Positions 8,649-17,354 of a stretch of 64,000 nucleotides of DNA are shown piece after piece (positions within the stretch are counted from its first letter, which is position 1; each line of letters starts with the position of its first letter). Below the pieces are notes generated by a model, which was not told the DNA's origin, did not search any database, and saw only the letters and a list, made by a program, of their open reading frames with translations. This DNA comes from Neobacillus vireti (GTDB lineage Bacteria > Bacillota > Bacilli > Bacillales > Cytobacillaceae), in assembly GCF_001026695.1 (NCBI RefSeq), contig NZ_LDNB01000017.1, forward strand, positions 124,206 through 188,205, in the 5' to 3' direction. A program made the position numbers and the translations under genes.

Positions 8649-9023
8649 TTTCTGTGGAGAAATTTATAGGAGTGATACTACCCTATCCCAAAAAGAAATA
8701 GGCCGGTAAACTAAAGCTTTAAGACACCATTAACAAATGGAATTATAAAAACCTCATTTCCAAAATTATCTATTATAATGGTATTGATTTAGCTGCTAGA
8801 AAAGAACGAACTATTTTCGGTTTTTAATTTTAAAACTTTCGAATTCTTTCAAAAAAACAAAAAATAAAAGGAAGTTTTACATATTTAGAGAATTATATAG
8901 TGTGAACGATTCGATTAAGAATCATATATAAAATTTGATTTAAAAAGTAATCAACTCTTTTTATTAAAAAAACACATTACAAAACAGTGCTTTCAATTCA
9001 ATCGAACTAAGGGGGAGCATCAA
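8649..9023. other. AT-rich gap between first and second units
   Basis: No coding potential stands out. There is a short inverted repeat GATTC-N6-GAATC near 8909 and a TTGATT-N8-AATCAA pair near 8936, both weak. A stretch near 8702-8728 resembles part of the gap at 19616-19641 (shared GGTAAAC-AAAGCT). A promoter for the sigma-54 activator gene should be here, but I cannot place it with confidence. Confidence 0.4.
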
Positions 9024-9059
9024 ATGACAATTAATATACCAATGAGGATATTTCCATGA
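9024..9059 (+). CDS. 11-residue leader peptide overlapping the sigma-54 activator gene
   Basis: ATG at 9024 follows a strong ribosome site (AAGGGGGAG, 9009-9017) and encodes MTINIPMRIFP before TGA at 9057-9059. The stop overlaps the ATG of the activator at 9056 in an ATGA arrangement, the classic layout for translational coupling. The activator has its own weaker site (TGAGGA) inside this mini-ORF. The peptide shows no rare-residue run. Whether it is translated is inferred only from the site strength and overlap. Confidence 0.5.
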   Translation: MTINIPMRIFP

Positions 9060-10453
9060 TTGAGAACACGAAGCTTGATAGTGTGAACAAATCCGATATT
9101 GAAATCATCTTATTGTCCATTTTTCAATCAAGTTACGATGGTATTTACGTTGCAGACAATGATGGTGTGGGAATTATGGTTAATTCCGCTTACTCAAGAA
9201 TTACTGGTGTAAATAGCCAAGAGTTACTGGGAAAGAACATGATGACTGTGGTAAAAGAAGGGCTAGTTTCAGAATCTGTTACTATAAAGGTTTTAGAGGA
9301 AAAAACAGCTCAAACGATTATTCAAACGGTTAGAGGGAAGGAATTATTAGTAACGGGCAATCCTGTATTTGACCATAACGGGAAAATTACCTATGTTGTA
9401 ACAAACGTAAGGGATATATCTGATTTAAATTATATGAAAACTGAGCTGCTGCACTCAAAGAGATTGACGGAACAGTATGTATGTGAAATTGAAGAATTAA
9501 AAAAGAGAGAATTAATCCATTTGCATCTTGATGGAATTATCGGTCAAAGCCAAGAAATTATGAAGGTTTTTCATCTTGCAAGGAAGGTAGCTAAGGTTGA
9601 TTCTACGGTCCTTATTTTAGGAGAGTCTGGAGTAGGGAAAGAAGTGATTGTTAATTATCTCCACCAAGAAAGTGATCGGGCGAATGCACCTTTGATTAAA
9701 GTGAATTGCGGCGCAATACCAAAACACTTGCTGGAATCTGAATTATTTGGCTATGAAAAAGGCGCATTTACAGGGGCTGACAGTCAGGGAAAGCCCGGAT
9801 TGTTTGAACAGGCGGACGGGGGGACTATATTTCTAGATGAAATTGGCGACATGCCAATGGATCTGCAAGTAAAATTATTAAGGGTTCTCCAAGAATTTGA
9901 AATCATGCGCGTTGGCGGAAGAAAAAGCTTTAAAATTGATGTAAGGGTCATTTCAGCGACAAATATGAATTTAGAGGAAATGGTAGATAAAAATGATTTT
10001 AGAAGGGATCTTTATTACCGACTGAATATAGTTCCTATAAAGGTCCCTCCCTTAAGAGAAAGGATAGCAGATATTGTTCCACTTGCCTTCTATTTTTTAA
10101 ATAAAAACAATAAAAAGAATAAGTTAAATAAAAGGTTTCATCATGAAATCATTCATTTTTTCGAAGAATATCGCTGGCCAGGGAATATTAGAGAGTTAGA
10201 AAATTTAATTGAAAGATTAGTAGTAACAACAGACAATGAGGAAATAAAGATGCAGGATTTACCAGCTAGCTTGTTACTAGGAAAGGCTCGTAAAAAGATA
10301 GAAACGGGGAAATTAAAGGAAATTATTGCGAATGTTGAGCGAAAGCTAATCAAAGAGCAAATGGAAAAATCAAAGACAACACGCCATGCTGCAAAAGAAT
10401 TAGGGATTAGCCAATCAGCCCTGGTAAAAAAAATGCAGAAATTAGGTTTTTGA
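9056..10453 (+). CDS. sigma-54-dependent activator, PAS-AAA-Fis (RocR/LevR-type enhancer-binding protein)
   Basis: A 465-residue enhancer-binding protein. A PAS sensor (about residues 17-130) with FQSSYDGIYVADNDGVG is followed by an AAA+ domain. The Walker A motif GESGVGKE starts near residue 189, the sigma-54 contact loop GAFTGA is at 236-241, and GGTIFLDEIGDM is the Walker B region. The C-terminus is a Fis-type helix-turn-helix (TRHAAKELGISQSALVKKMQ). There is no response-regulator receiver domain, so a small ligand sensed by PAS is expected. A consensus -24/-12 promoter lies 165 bp downstream, before the SDR/ligase/dehydratase genes, which it should activate. Confidence 0.92.
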   Translation: MIENTKLDSVNKSDIEIILLSIFQSSYDGIYVADNDGVGIMVNSAYSRITGVNSQELLGKNMMTVVKEGLVSESVTIKVLEEKTAQTIIQTVRGKELLVTGNPVFDHNGKITYVVTNVRDISDLNYMKTELLHSKRLTEQYVCEIEELKKRELIHLHLDGIIGQSQEIMKVFHLARKVAKVDSTVLILGESGVGKEVIVNYLHQESDRANAPLIKVNCGAIPKHLLESELFGYEKGAFTGADSQGKPGLFEQADGGTIFLDEIGDMPMDLQVKLLRVLQEFEIMRVGGRKSFKIDVRVISATNMNLEEMVDKNDFRRDLYYRLNIVPIKVPPLRERIADIVPLAFYFLNKNNKKNKLNKRFHHEIIHFFEEYRWPGNIRELENLIERLVVTTDNEEIKMQDLPASLLLGKARKKIETGKLKEIIANVERKLIKEQMEKSKTTRHAAKELGISQSALVKKMQKLGF

Positions 10454-10467
10454 TGAAAAAAGGAATC

Positions 10468-10497
10468 AAAAGTCAACGTTCATTCGTTGGCTTTTTT
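10468..10497 (+). terminator. intrinsic terminator of the activator gene
   Basis: Arms AAAAGTCAACG and CGTTGGCTTTT enclose a TTCATT loop, with one mismatched pair, and the descending arm runs into six T. It separates the activator transcript from the sigma-54 promoter downstream. Confidence 0.85.
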
Positions 10498-10593
10498 CAT
10501 TACACTCAATGGGAAAACGAATAATTATCAATATATTAACGGTGATAAAGGAAGAAATGTCTGTATTTTTGCAATATTATGTCGAATTATTAT

Positions 10594-10610
10594 ATATTTT
10601 CATAAAATAT
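10594..10610. promoter_or_regulatory. AT-rich palindrome upstream of the -24 element, candidate activator site
   Basis: ATATTTT-CAT-AAAATAT is a perfect 7-bp inverted repeat ending 7 bp before the -24 box. Enhancer sites usually lie farther upstream, so it may instead be a helper-protein site or chance in AT-rich DNA. Confidence 0.3.
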
Positions 10611-10617
10611 GAAAAAT

Positions 10618-10633
10618 TGGCACAATTATTGCA
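10618..10633 (+). promoter_or_regulatory. sigma-54 (SigL) -24/-12 promoter
   Basis: TGGCAC (10618-10623), five bases, TTGCA (10629-10633) matches the -24/-12 consensus with exact spacing. Transcription would start near 10643-10645. It stands between the sigma-54 activator gene and the catabolic genes beginning at 10688. Confidence 0.92.
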
Positions 10634-10687
10634 ATATATAATAAATAATACGACAACAAATAAAAGAGGATGAAGGTGATTGAGAGG

Positions 10688-11452
10688 ATGGATCTTCCAA
10701 CATTTGATTTAAAAGGCAAGGTTGCCCTCGTTACAGGAGGAAGTAAAGGGATTGGATTTAGCATGGCTCAGGCATTAGGGCATTATGGAGCAACGCTTGT
10801 TATTTCCAGCCGAGGGGCTGAAGAAGGGGAAAAGGCTGTTTCACAGTTAAAGGAAGAGGATATCGAAGCAGCCTATATTCCTTGTGATGTTACGAAAAAG
10901 GATCAGGTGGAACTGCTAGTCAGGCGAATTGTGGATCAATTCGGCTCGCTTGATATCTTAGTGAACAACGCAGGAATGAATATCCGGAAGCTGTTAGTTG
11001 AAGTAGAAGAAAGCGATTGGGATCAAGTATTAACGGTCAATTTAAAAGGACTTTTTCTAGTGGGACAAGCTTGTGCCAAACAAATGATTAAACAAAATTA
11101 TGGAAAAATCATCAACATCTCATCTATTTTAGGATCAATTGGAATGCCGTTCCAGACATCATATGCGGCTAGTAAAGGAGGCATTAACCAAGTAACAAAA
11201 GTCTGGGCTGATGAGTTAGCACCCTATAATATCACCGTTAATGCCATTGGGCCAGGATACATAAAAACACCAATGACCAATGATTGGTTATCTGATCCTG
11301 AACGGGCTGAGAAAATAATCAATGCCAGCATGATCAAAAGAATCGGAGAAACTTCGGATCTTGTGGGACCTGTGGTTTTCTTTGCTTCTGATACATCAGC
11401 CTATGTTACTGGCCAGATATTAAATGTTGATGGCGGATGTACTGCTCGTTAA
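10688..11452 (+). CDS. SDR-family oxidoreductase, first gene of the sigma-54 operon
   Basis: About 254 residues with TGGSKGIG as cofactor motif, NNAGMN, catalytic serine in INISSILG, and SYAASK. The end is NVDGGC. I choose the ATG at 10688 because AGGTGAT lies 7 nt upstream and MDLPTFDLKGKVALVTGG is a usual SDR beginning; an ATG at 10670 and GTG at 10676 are poorer. It is the first gene after the sigma-54 promoter. In this pathway it could interconvert a 4-oxo and a 4-hydroxy acid (for example succinate semialdehyde or levulinate), which is inference. Confidence 0.85.
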   Translation: MDLPTFDLKGKVALVTGGSKGIGFSMAQALGHYGATLVISSRGAEEGEKAVSQLKEEDIEAAYIPCDVTKKDQVELLVRRIVDQFGSLDILVNNAGMNIRKLLVEVEESDWDQVLTVNLKGLFLVGQACAKQMIKQNYGKIINISSILGSIGMPFQTSYAASKGGINQVTKVWADELAPYNITVNAIGPGYIKTPMTNDWLSDPERAEKIINASMIKRIGETSDLVGPVVFFASDTSAYVTGQILNVDGGCTAR

Positions 11453-11475
11453 AGGAATGATTAGGAGGTTAGTAA

Positions 11476-13065
11476 ATGAATATCACCAATGAAGTCCACT
11501 TTAATCGTAAAGTAAAAGTCTTTAAGAATCGGCCTAAAAACCTGCATGCGATGTTGAAAGAGACTGCCCAGAAATATTCATCACATGAGGTCCTTGTGAT
11601 GAATGGAAATCGCTTAACGTATAAAGAAATGCACGAAAAAGTGGAGCAGATTGCCGGTAATTTACAGAACTCGCTATGTGTAAAAAAGGGAGATCGTGTT
11701 GCACTTATATTAGGAAATAGTATTGAATTTTGTTTACTCGTTTTTGCTTGTGCTAAATTAGGGGCCATTGTGGTGCCATTAAATACTAGACTAAGAGAAG
11801 ATGAACTTTCTTTTATGATTCAACAATCTAACAGCCAGATCTTGGTTGTGGATGATGAATTTTTAGAGAAGGTCGAAAGCATGAGAGATCTTGATTCCAT
11901 CATAAATGTTCAATACTTTTTCTTAGTGGGGAATAGAACACCAAACCGAAAAGATTATTTGCCTTTTGAAATCTTAGAACAACCTTCTTCAGGTGCGGAT
12001 GTTCATGTAACGGAAGAGGATCCATTATTTATTATGTATACATCTGGAACAACTGGACTTCCAAAAGGTGCGATCGGCAGTCATTTTGGTGCGATTCACA
12101 GTGCAATCAATTATGAATACGTGTTAAAGACAAATGACAAAACAATAACCCTAATCGCTGTTCCTCTCTTTCATGTTACAGGCTTAATTGGCCAGCTTTT
12201 TCACATGGTTAAGGTAGGGGGGACACTCGTTATAATGAGGAGGTTTAAGACAGAAGAATACATCCGATTAACAGTGGAAGAAAATGTATCCTTTTTGTTT
12301 AATGTTCCAACCATCTACAATATGATGATGGCACATTCAGATTTCTCATTATATAGCTATTCAAAAGTAAATTGTATCGCCTACGGCGGTGCTCCGATGT
12401 CGTCGGAAACGATTTATAAATTGAAAAAGTATTTTCCGAATTCGTACTTGCATAATGCATATGGAGCCACTGAGACCTCCTCTCCTGCAACCATTATGCC
12501 GCAAATCTTTAATGAGTCAAAGGTAGATTCCGTTGGACTGCCTGTTCCTGTTGGCGAAATAAGAGTTGTAAATGATTTGGATGAACCATGTAAACCTGGT
12601 GAAGTGGGTGAACTATTAATTAAAGGGCCCATGATCGTTGAAGGCTATTGGAACAATGAGGCTGCCAACCAAACATCATTCCATAATGAATTTTGGCGCT
12701 CAGGCGACTTAGCAAAAATAGATGAAGATGGTTTTGTTTATATTGTCGATCGAAAAAAAGACTTAATTAATCGGGGCGGTGAAAAGATATTTTCCATTGA
12801 GGTCGAGAATGTTCTTTATAATCATCCTAAAGTATATGAAGTGGCTGTCGTAGGAGTTCCAGATCCTCTCTTTGGGGAAATTGTCAAAGCGGTGATTGTC
12901 CCAGAGTCTGATGAAACCATTGAGAGCCAAGAAATAAAAGATTTTGTTGCAGAAAGATTAGCAAATTTTAAAGTTCCGAAACTAGTAGAATTTGTATCCG
13001 AACTGCCTCGTAATGCGGCGGGGAAAATTATAAAGAATGTGCTGAAGAATTTACAGCATCACTAA
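11476..13065 (+). CDS. acyl-CoA synthetase (AMP-forming), probable hydroxy acid-CoA ligase
   Basis: A 529-residue ANL-superfamily adenylating enzyme. The phosphate loop YTSGTTGLPKGA is near residue 187, AYGATETSSPA is the A5 motif, FWRSGDLAKIDEDGFVYIVDRKKDLI is the hinge region, and RNAAGKIIKN carries the catalytic lysine of the C-terminal lid. It would activate the organic acid entering this pathway to its CoA thioester. It follows the SDR by 23 nt with TAGGAGG before the ATG. Context (dehydratase, 3-hydroxybutyryl-CoA dehydrogenase, thiolase) points to a C4-C5 acid. Confidence 0.9.
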   Translation: MNITNEVHFNRKVKVFKNRPKNLHAMLKETAQKYSSHEVLVMNGNRLTYKEMHEKVEQIAGNLQNSLCVKKGDRVALILGNSIEFCLLVFACAKLGAIVVPLNTRLREDELSFMIQQSNSQILVVDDEFLEKVESMRDLDSIINVQYFFLVGNRTPNRKDYLPFEILEQPSSGADVHVTEEDPLFIMYTSGTTGLPKGAIGSHFGAIHSAINYEYVLKTNDKTITLIAVPLFHVTGLIGQLFHMVKVGGTLVIMRRFKTEEYIRLTVEENVSFLFNVPTIYNMMMAHSDFSLYSYSKVNCIAYGGAPMSSETIYKLKKYFPNSYLHNAYGATETSSPATIMPQIFNESKVDSVGLPVPVGEIRVVNDLDEPCKPGEVGELLIKGPMIVEGYWNNEAANQTSFHNEFWRSGDLAKIDEDGFVYIVDRKKDLINRGGEKIFSIEVENVLYNHPKVYEVAVVGVPDPLFGEIVKAVIVPESDETIESQEIKDFVAERLANFKVPKLVEFVSELPRNAAGKIIKNVLKNLQHH

Positions 13066-13095
13066 TTTTTTTTACAAAAGAGAGGAAGAGATGCA

Positions 13096-14424
13096 ATGTC
13101 TACAATTGTGAAAAAGGCTTGGGGCTATCGATATGCGGTTTTAATCGTTCTTTGGTTAGTCTATATTATTAATTATTTTGACCGGATGGCGGTCTTAACC
13201 TTTCTGCCATTCATACAGAAGGATTTAAACTTAACCCCTGTGGAAGTAGGGCAGCTAGCATCTGTGTTTTTCTTTGCCTATGCTGCTGCGCAAATTAGCG
13301 CTGGTTTCCTGGCTGATAAATTTGGAGCCAAAAGAGTTATGTATGTAGCCATTACAGTCTTTACATTCGTTACCGCTATAACAGGAATGGTAAAAACCTT
13401 CGGCCAGTTTTTGGCCCTCCGAATTGGATTAGGGCTTGGAGAAGGACACCATTTTGCCCCGGCCATTCGGGCAATAAATAACTGGTTCCCTCATAAAGAA
13501 AGAGGAAGGGCTGTTTCGTTTTTCGCAACTTCATGGGCCGTTGCCCCGGCAATCGTGCCGGTTATCGTTACTAGTATCTCTGTTTATTTTTTCAGTGGTG
13601 ATTGGAGACCGGTCTTCTATGTGCTTGCTATACCGGGAGTAATCGGAATTTTCTTACTATGGCGTTTTATATCAGATTCTCCAAAAGAAATGATTGCGAA
13701 AGGGAAATTGAGTAAGGATCAGGATATTGATGGGGATGATGTTGCTTCTGTTAGAACGATTTCGAAAGAAGAGAAAAGAAAAAGCTACGGTATTTTCCTC
13801 AAAGATGTTAATTTTTATGTTTTTACCTTGTGTCTATTTTGTCAATTAGCTGTTTATTGGGGAACAACGACCTGGTTAACTTCCTTTTTGGTTACCCAGC
13901 ATGGGTTAAATCTTAAGGAAATGGGCTTGTTCGCATCTGCACCATATATCGTTGCTTTCTTCGCTATGATGCTTGGGGGATGGCTGATGGATAACGTTCT
14001 TCATCGAATGAAGCCTGTTGCTTTGATTGGGTATATTTGCAGTATTCCTGTACTGTGGATGCTTGGTGCAGTAGAAAAAGGTAATACGGGTCTATTACTT
14101 ACACTGCTATTGCTCGTTGGTTTCTTTGTTAACTTAAACTTTGGCTCGATTTATGCTTATCTGCCTAAATTATATCCAAAGGAAGTTGTTGGAAGTGCAA
14201 CAGGATTAGCGAATGGAATTGGTCAAATGGGTGCATTTGTTTCTCCTCTGGTTGCAGGGTATTTAGTAAAAGTAGGGGCAAATGGAGCACAAGATTTTAG
14301 CAGAGTTTTTATCTTCTTTGCCATAGTTTCGGCAGTAGCGGCAGTTTGTTCTTTCATTTTGAAGGAAAAGAAGGTAACGAATGCCAGTATAAAATTGATT
14401 AAAACTGAGAAATCGATTAGTTAG
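13096..14424 (+). CDS. MFS transporter, anion:cation symporter (ACS) type
   Basis: A 442-residue protein with about 12 membrane helices. The N-terminal half has WLVYIINYFDRMAV and the loop motif GFLADKFGAKRVM; RIGLGLGEGHHFAPAIRAINNWF is typical of the ACS family, which carries organic anions such as hexuronates, tartrate and phthalate. GERGRA-like KERGRAVSFF follows. It lies 30 nt after the ligase gene and is the likely importer of the acid used by this operon. Substrate is inferred from context only. Confidence 0.87.
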   Translation: MSTIVKKAWGYRYAVLIVLWLVYIINYFDRMAVLTFLPFIQKDLNLTPVEVGQLASVFFFAYAAAQISAGFLADKFGAKRVMYVAITVFTFVTAITGMVKTFGQFLALRIGLGLGEGHHFAPAIRAINNWFPHKERGRAVSFFATSWAVAPAIVPVIVTSISVYFFSGDWRPVFYVLAIPGVIGIFLLWRFISDSPKEMIAKGKLSKDQDIDGDDVASVRTISKEEKRKSYGIFLKDVNFYVFTLCLFCQLAVYWGTTTWLTSFLVTQHGLNLKEMGLFASAPYIVAFFAMMLGGWLMDNVLHRMKPVALIGYICSIPVLWMLGAVEKGNTGLLLTLLLLVGFFVNLNFGSIYAYLPKLYPKEVVGSATGLANGIGQMGAFVSPLVAGYLVKVGANGAQDFSRVFIFFAIVSAVAAVCSFILKEKKVTNASIKLIKTEKSIS

Positions 14425-14463
14425 GTTTTTCTGAGAACCATATTAAAAAAGGTGGGATATAGC

Positions 14464-15645
14464 ATGCAGGTTTTGCCATCCATTTTTGAAACGATTAATG
14501 AAAAAGAGGCCATTCAATTTTTACAATCACTTATACAAGTGAACAGTGTGAATCAACCGGGAAATGAAAAAAGAGTAGCTGAGGTGATACAGACATATTT
14601 AACACCATCCAATCTTCACGTTGCATTAGATGATCTTGGTAACAATCGCGCTAATCTATTTGTTACCTATCCATATGTTGAGACAGATGAAAAATATTTA
14701 ATTTACAGCGGTCATTTAGATACCGTTCCAACGGGGAAGGTCGAATGGGAACATGATCCTTTTTCCGGGAAGGTAGTAGGTAATAAAATATATGGGCGAG
14801 GAACGACCGACATGAAAAGTGGTGTTGCTGCAATGGTCCTGGCTCTGAAATATTTAGAACGTGCCGGAGTGAAACTAAAGGGAACGGTACAGTTTGTCGG
14901 GACTGCAGGTGAAGAGGTCGATGGATACGGTGCAAAAATAGTCGTGGAAAAAGGGCAAATAGACAAGGCAACCGCATTGGTTGTTTCGGAACCTAGCGAA
15001 AACCAACTTTTCACTGCACATAAGGGCTGTTTATGGCTAGAAATCACTACCAATGGAAAAACAGCGCATGGTTCAATGCCAGACCAGGGTATTAATGCTA
15101 TTTTAACGATGAATGAGTTTATAAATACTCTCCAATCCTATCAATTTGATTACACGCCGCACCCATTATTAGGTCATCCAACGATTAATATTGGGACAAT
15201 TGATGGTGGTGTAAAAACAAATGTTGTACCGGATCAATGTAAATTGACTTTAGACATACGAACAATTCCTGGACAGGATAAAGATAGGATTTTAAAAGAT
15301 ATCGAGAATATGATCCAAGAAATCTCAATCCGGTCACAATCAACCTGCCAAATAAAGGTCATAAATAGTATGGAATCCGTAGGCACCAATGAATCAGATG
15401 ATTTTGTGATACTTGCTGTTAATACTGCTAAGAACCATTTAAACATAGAGCTAACTCCTTCAGGTGTTAATTATTATACGGATGCATCTGTTTATTGCCC
15501 TCATTTGAAAATACCGACGATTATATTTGGCCCGGGAAATCCAAAACTTGCACACCAGCCAGACGAATATGTAGAAATTGATAAATTCATCGAATCTATC
15601 CGTTATTTTATGGCCCTCGCGATTGATTATTTGGGTGAAAGCTAG
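14464..15645 (+). CDS. M20-family metallohydrolase (ArgE/DapE/CPG2-like)
   Basis: About 393 residues. The dinuclear zinc site motifs are present: YSGHLDTVPTG, GRGTTDMKSG and GTAGEEVDGYG, plus HKGCLWLEI and the late HQPDE. A dimerisation domain lies between. Start ATG at 14464 is 8 nt from GGTGG; the GTG at 14452 lies inside that site. M20 enzymes cleave N-acyl-amino acids, succinyl-diaminopimelate and similar amides. In this operon it could release the pathway acid from an amide-linked precursor. That role is inferred only from its position between carrier and dehydratase. Confidence 0.85.
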   Translation: MQVLPSIFETINEKEAIQFLQSLIQVNSVNQPGNEKRVAEVIQTYLTPSNLHVALDDLGNNRANLFVTYPYVETDEKYLIYSGHLDTVPTGKVEWEHDPFSGKVVGNKIYGRGTTDMKSGVAAMVLALKYLERAGVKLKGTVQFVGTAGEEVDGYGAKIVVEKGQIDKATALVVSEPSENQLFTAHKGCLWLEITTNGKTAHGSMPDQGINAILTMNEFINTLQSYQFDYTPHPLLGHPTINIGTIDGGVKTNVVPDQCKLTLDIRTIPGQDKDRILKDIENMIQEISIRSQSTCQIKVINSMESVGTNESDDFVILAVNTAKNHLNIELTPSGVNYYTDASVYCPHLKIPTIIFGPGNPKLAHQPDEYVEIDKFIESIRYFMALAIDYLGES

Positions 15646-15776
15646 AATTTGTTCGATAGGTAAATAGCTGCAGTGTGTCTAATTGATTAATAAACTTTTT
15701 AAATTCATTAATGGAATGTTAGATGAGATTACAACTCATAAAACAATGCGTCTAAAAAAAGAGGAGGAAAATTACT

Positions 15777-17234
15777 ATGATGACACAAGAAGAATATATT
15801 GAAAGTCTTCGCAAGCAAAAGAAGGAAGTTTATTTTATGGGAGAAAGGGTTGAAAATGTAGTCGATCATCCGGCGATGAGACCGCATATTAATGCAGCAT
15901 CTGTTACCTATAAATTGGGTACAGAAGAGCAATATGAAGAACTTGGCAGTGCAACCTCACATTTGACAGGAGAAAAAATAAACCGTTGGACACATATTCC
16001 GCAAAACCAAGAAGATCTCGTTAAGAAAGCGATGATGCTTCGGGTTGCGGGACAAATAACAGGAACCTGTTTTCAACGATGTGTTGGAATGGATGGCTTG
16101 ATTACCCTATATTCAACCACATGGGAGATGGACCGGGATCTTGGTACGAATTATCATGAAAGATTTAAACGATTTTTAATTGATACACAAAATAATGACT
16201 TTATGACAGATGGAGCCATGACAGATCCAAAAGGAGACCGTTCGAAAAGACCGTCAGAACAACAAGACCCTGATCAGTATGTCAGGGTGGTAGAAGAAAG
16301 AGAAGATGGGATTGTTGTTCGCGGTGCAAAAATGCATCAAACCGGTGCCATCAATTCACATCAAATTTTAGTTATGCCGGGTACTGCGATGACGCCAAAC
16401 GATGCAGATTACGCCATTTCCTTCGCTGTTCCAGCCGATGAAGCAGGGATTGTCTATGTTTTTGGACGGCAAGTTAATGACAGCCGTAAATGGGAAGGAA
16501 AAATAGATCAAGGAAATGCCAAATATGGAGTGGTCGGCGGAGAAGCGCTGATTATTTTTGAAGATGTATTTGTTCCATGGGAACGTGTATTTATGTATAA
16601 AGAAACCAAGTATACCGGAAAACTTGTTGATCGCTTCGCATCCTACCATCGTCAAAACTATGGTGCTTGTAAGGCAGGAAATCTTGATGTTCTGATTGGG
16701 GCAACAGCGTCACTTGCAGACATGCATGGAATCTCAAAAGCCAGTCATGTGAAGGAGAAACTTTCTGAAATGGCTCACTTAGTTGAAACTATGTATAGTG
16801 GAGCCCTCGCCTGTTCATTTAATTGTTCTACATCTGGATGTGGTACTGCTTTTGTTGATCCCGTGTTGGCAAATACATCTAAACTAAATACTGCTCGTTA
16901 TTATCCGGAAGTAACAAAGCTTTCCCAAGATTTAGCAGGTGGGTTTGTAGCCACACTGCCTTCTGAAAAAGAGTTAGATAACCCAAGAATTGCTCCTTAT
17001 ATTTATAAATACTATCGGACAGGTGAAAATGTAGATCCAATTCAAAGAATTAAAATGGGACGTCTTATTGAAAATATGACCGGCTCGACTCCAATTATTG
17101 AGTGTATGCATGGTGCGGGATCACCGCAGGCACAAAAAGTGGTCATCCAAAGATCAATTAATTGGGGTGAAAAAATTAAATATGCTTCGGAAATCGTCAA
17201 AGATTCAGAGGAACCAAGTGAAGTAACTAGCTAA
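15777..17234 (+). CDS. 4-hydroxybutyryl-CoA dehydratase / vinylacetyl-CoA isomerase family protein (AbfD-like)
   Basis: A 485-residue member of the HpaB superfamily that would usually be labelled 4-hydroxyphenylacetate 3-monooxygenase. It instead matches the Clostridium AbfD pattern as I recall it: TCFQRCVGMD gives Cys98 and Cys102, and YHRQNYGACKAG gives His291 and Cys298. These are the four ligands of the AbfD 4Fe-4S cluster (Cys99, Cys103, His292, Cys299), each offset by one. GAMTDPKGDR, GAKMHQTGAINSH and MHGAGSPQAQ also agree. It would convert 4-hydroxybutyryl-CoA to crotonyl-CoA using FAD and the cluster. GAGGAGG precedes the ATG. Flanking ligase, 3-hydroxybutyryl-CoA dehydrogenase and thiolase genes support the role. 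Confidence 0.88.
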   Translation: MMTQEEYIESLRKQKKEVYFMGERVENVVDHPAMRPHINAASVTYKLGTEEQYEELGSATSHLTGEKINRWTHIPQNQEDLVKKAMMLRVAGQITGTCFQRCVGMDGLITLYSTTWEMDRDLGTNYHERFKRFLIDTQNNDFMTDGAMTDPKGDRSKRPSEQQDPDQYVRVVEEREDGIVVRGAKMHQTGAINSHQILVMPGTAMTPNDADYAISFAVPADEAGIVYVFGRQVNDSRKWEGKIDQGNAKYGVVGGEALIIFEDVFVPWERVFMYKETKYTGKLVDRFASYHRQNYGACKAGNLDVLIGATASLADMHGISKASHVKEKLSEMAHLVETMYSGALACSFNCSTSGCGTAFVDPVLANTSKLNTARYYPEVTKLSQDLAGGFVATLPSEKELDNPRIAPYIYKYYRTGENVDPIQRIKMGRLIENMTGSTPIIECMHGAGSPQAQKVVIQRSINWGEKIKYASEIVKDSEEPSEVTS

Positions 17235-17264
17235 TCTACAAGTAACAATAAATCCTTTGCTGCC

Positions 17265-17294
17265 CGAGCAGATGCCCATTTGCAGCTGCTCGGC
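17265..17294 (+). terminator. hairpin between dehydratase and dehydrogenase genes
   Basis: CCGAGCAG-A-TGC and GCA-G-CTGCTCGG form a 12-nt stem with one mismatch and a six-base loop, followed by CTTCATTTTAT. The stem is strong but the T tract is broken, so partial termination or 3'-end protection of the upstream message is likely. Confidence 0.6.
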
Positions 17295-17354
17295 TTCATT
17301 TTATATAAGCTTTTTTACATAGAATGAAAAAATAGGAAACGGGAGGAAATAAAC

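Noticed and set aside
10560-10593. Enhancer site for the sigma-54 activator in the TTTTTGCAATATTATG stretch
   Set aside because: It resembles part of the -12 region by chance and has no clear dyad symmetry.
15777-17234. Naming the dehydratase-like gene 4-hydroxyphenylacetate 3-monooxygenase
   Set aside because: The superfamily fits, but the four iron-sulfur ligands and the neighbouring CoA enzymes point to the AbfD branch.
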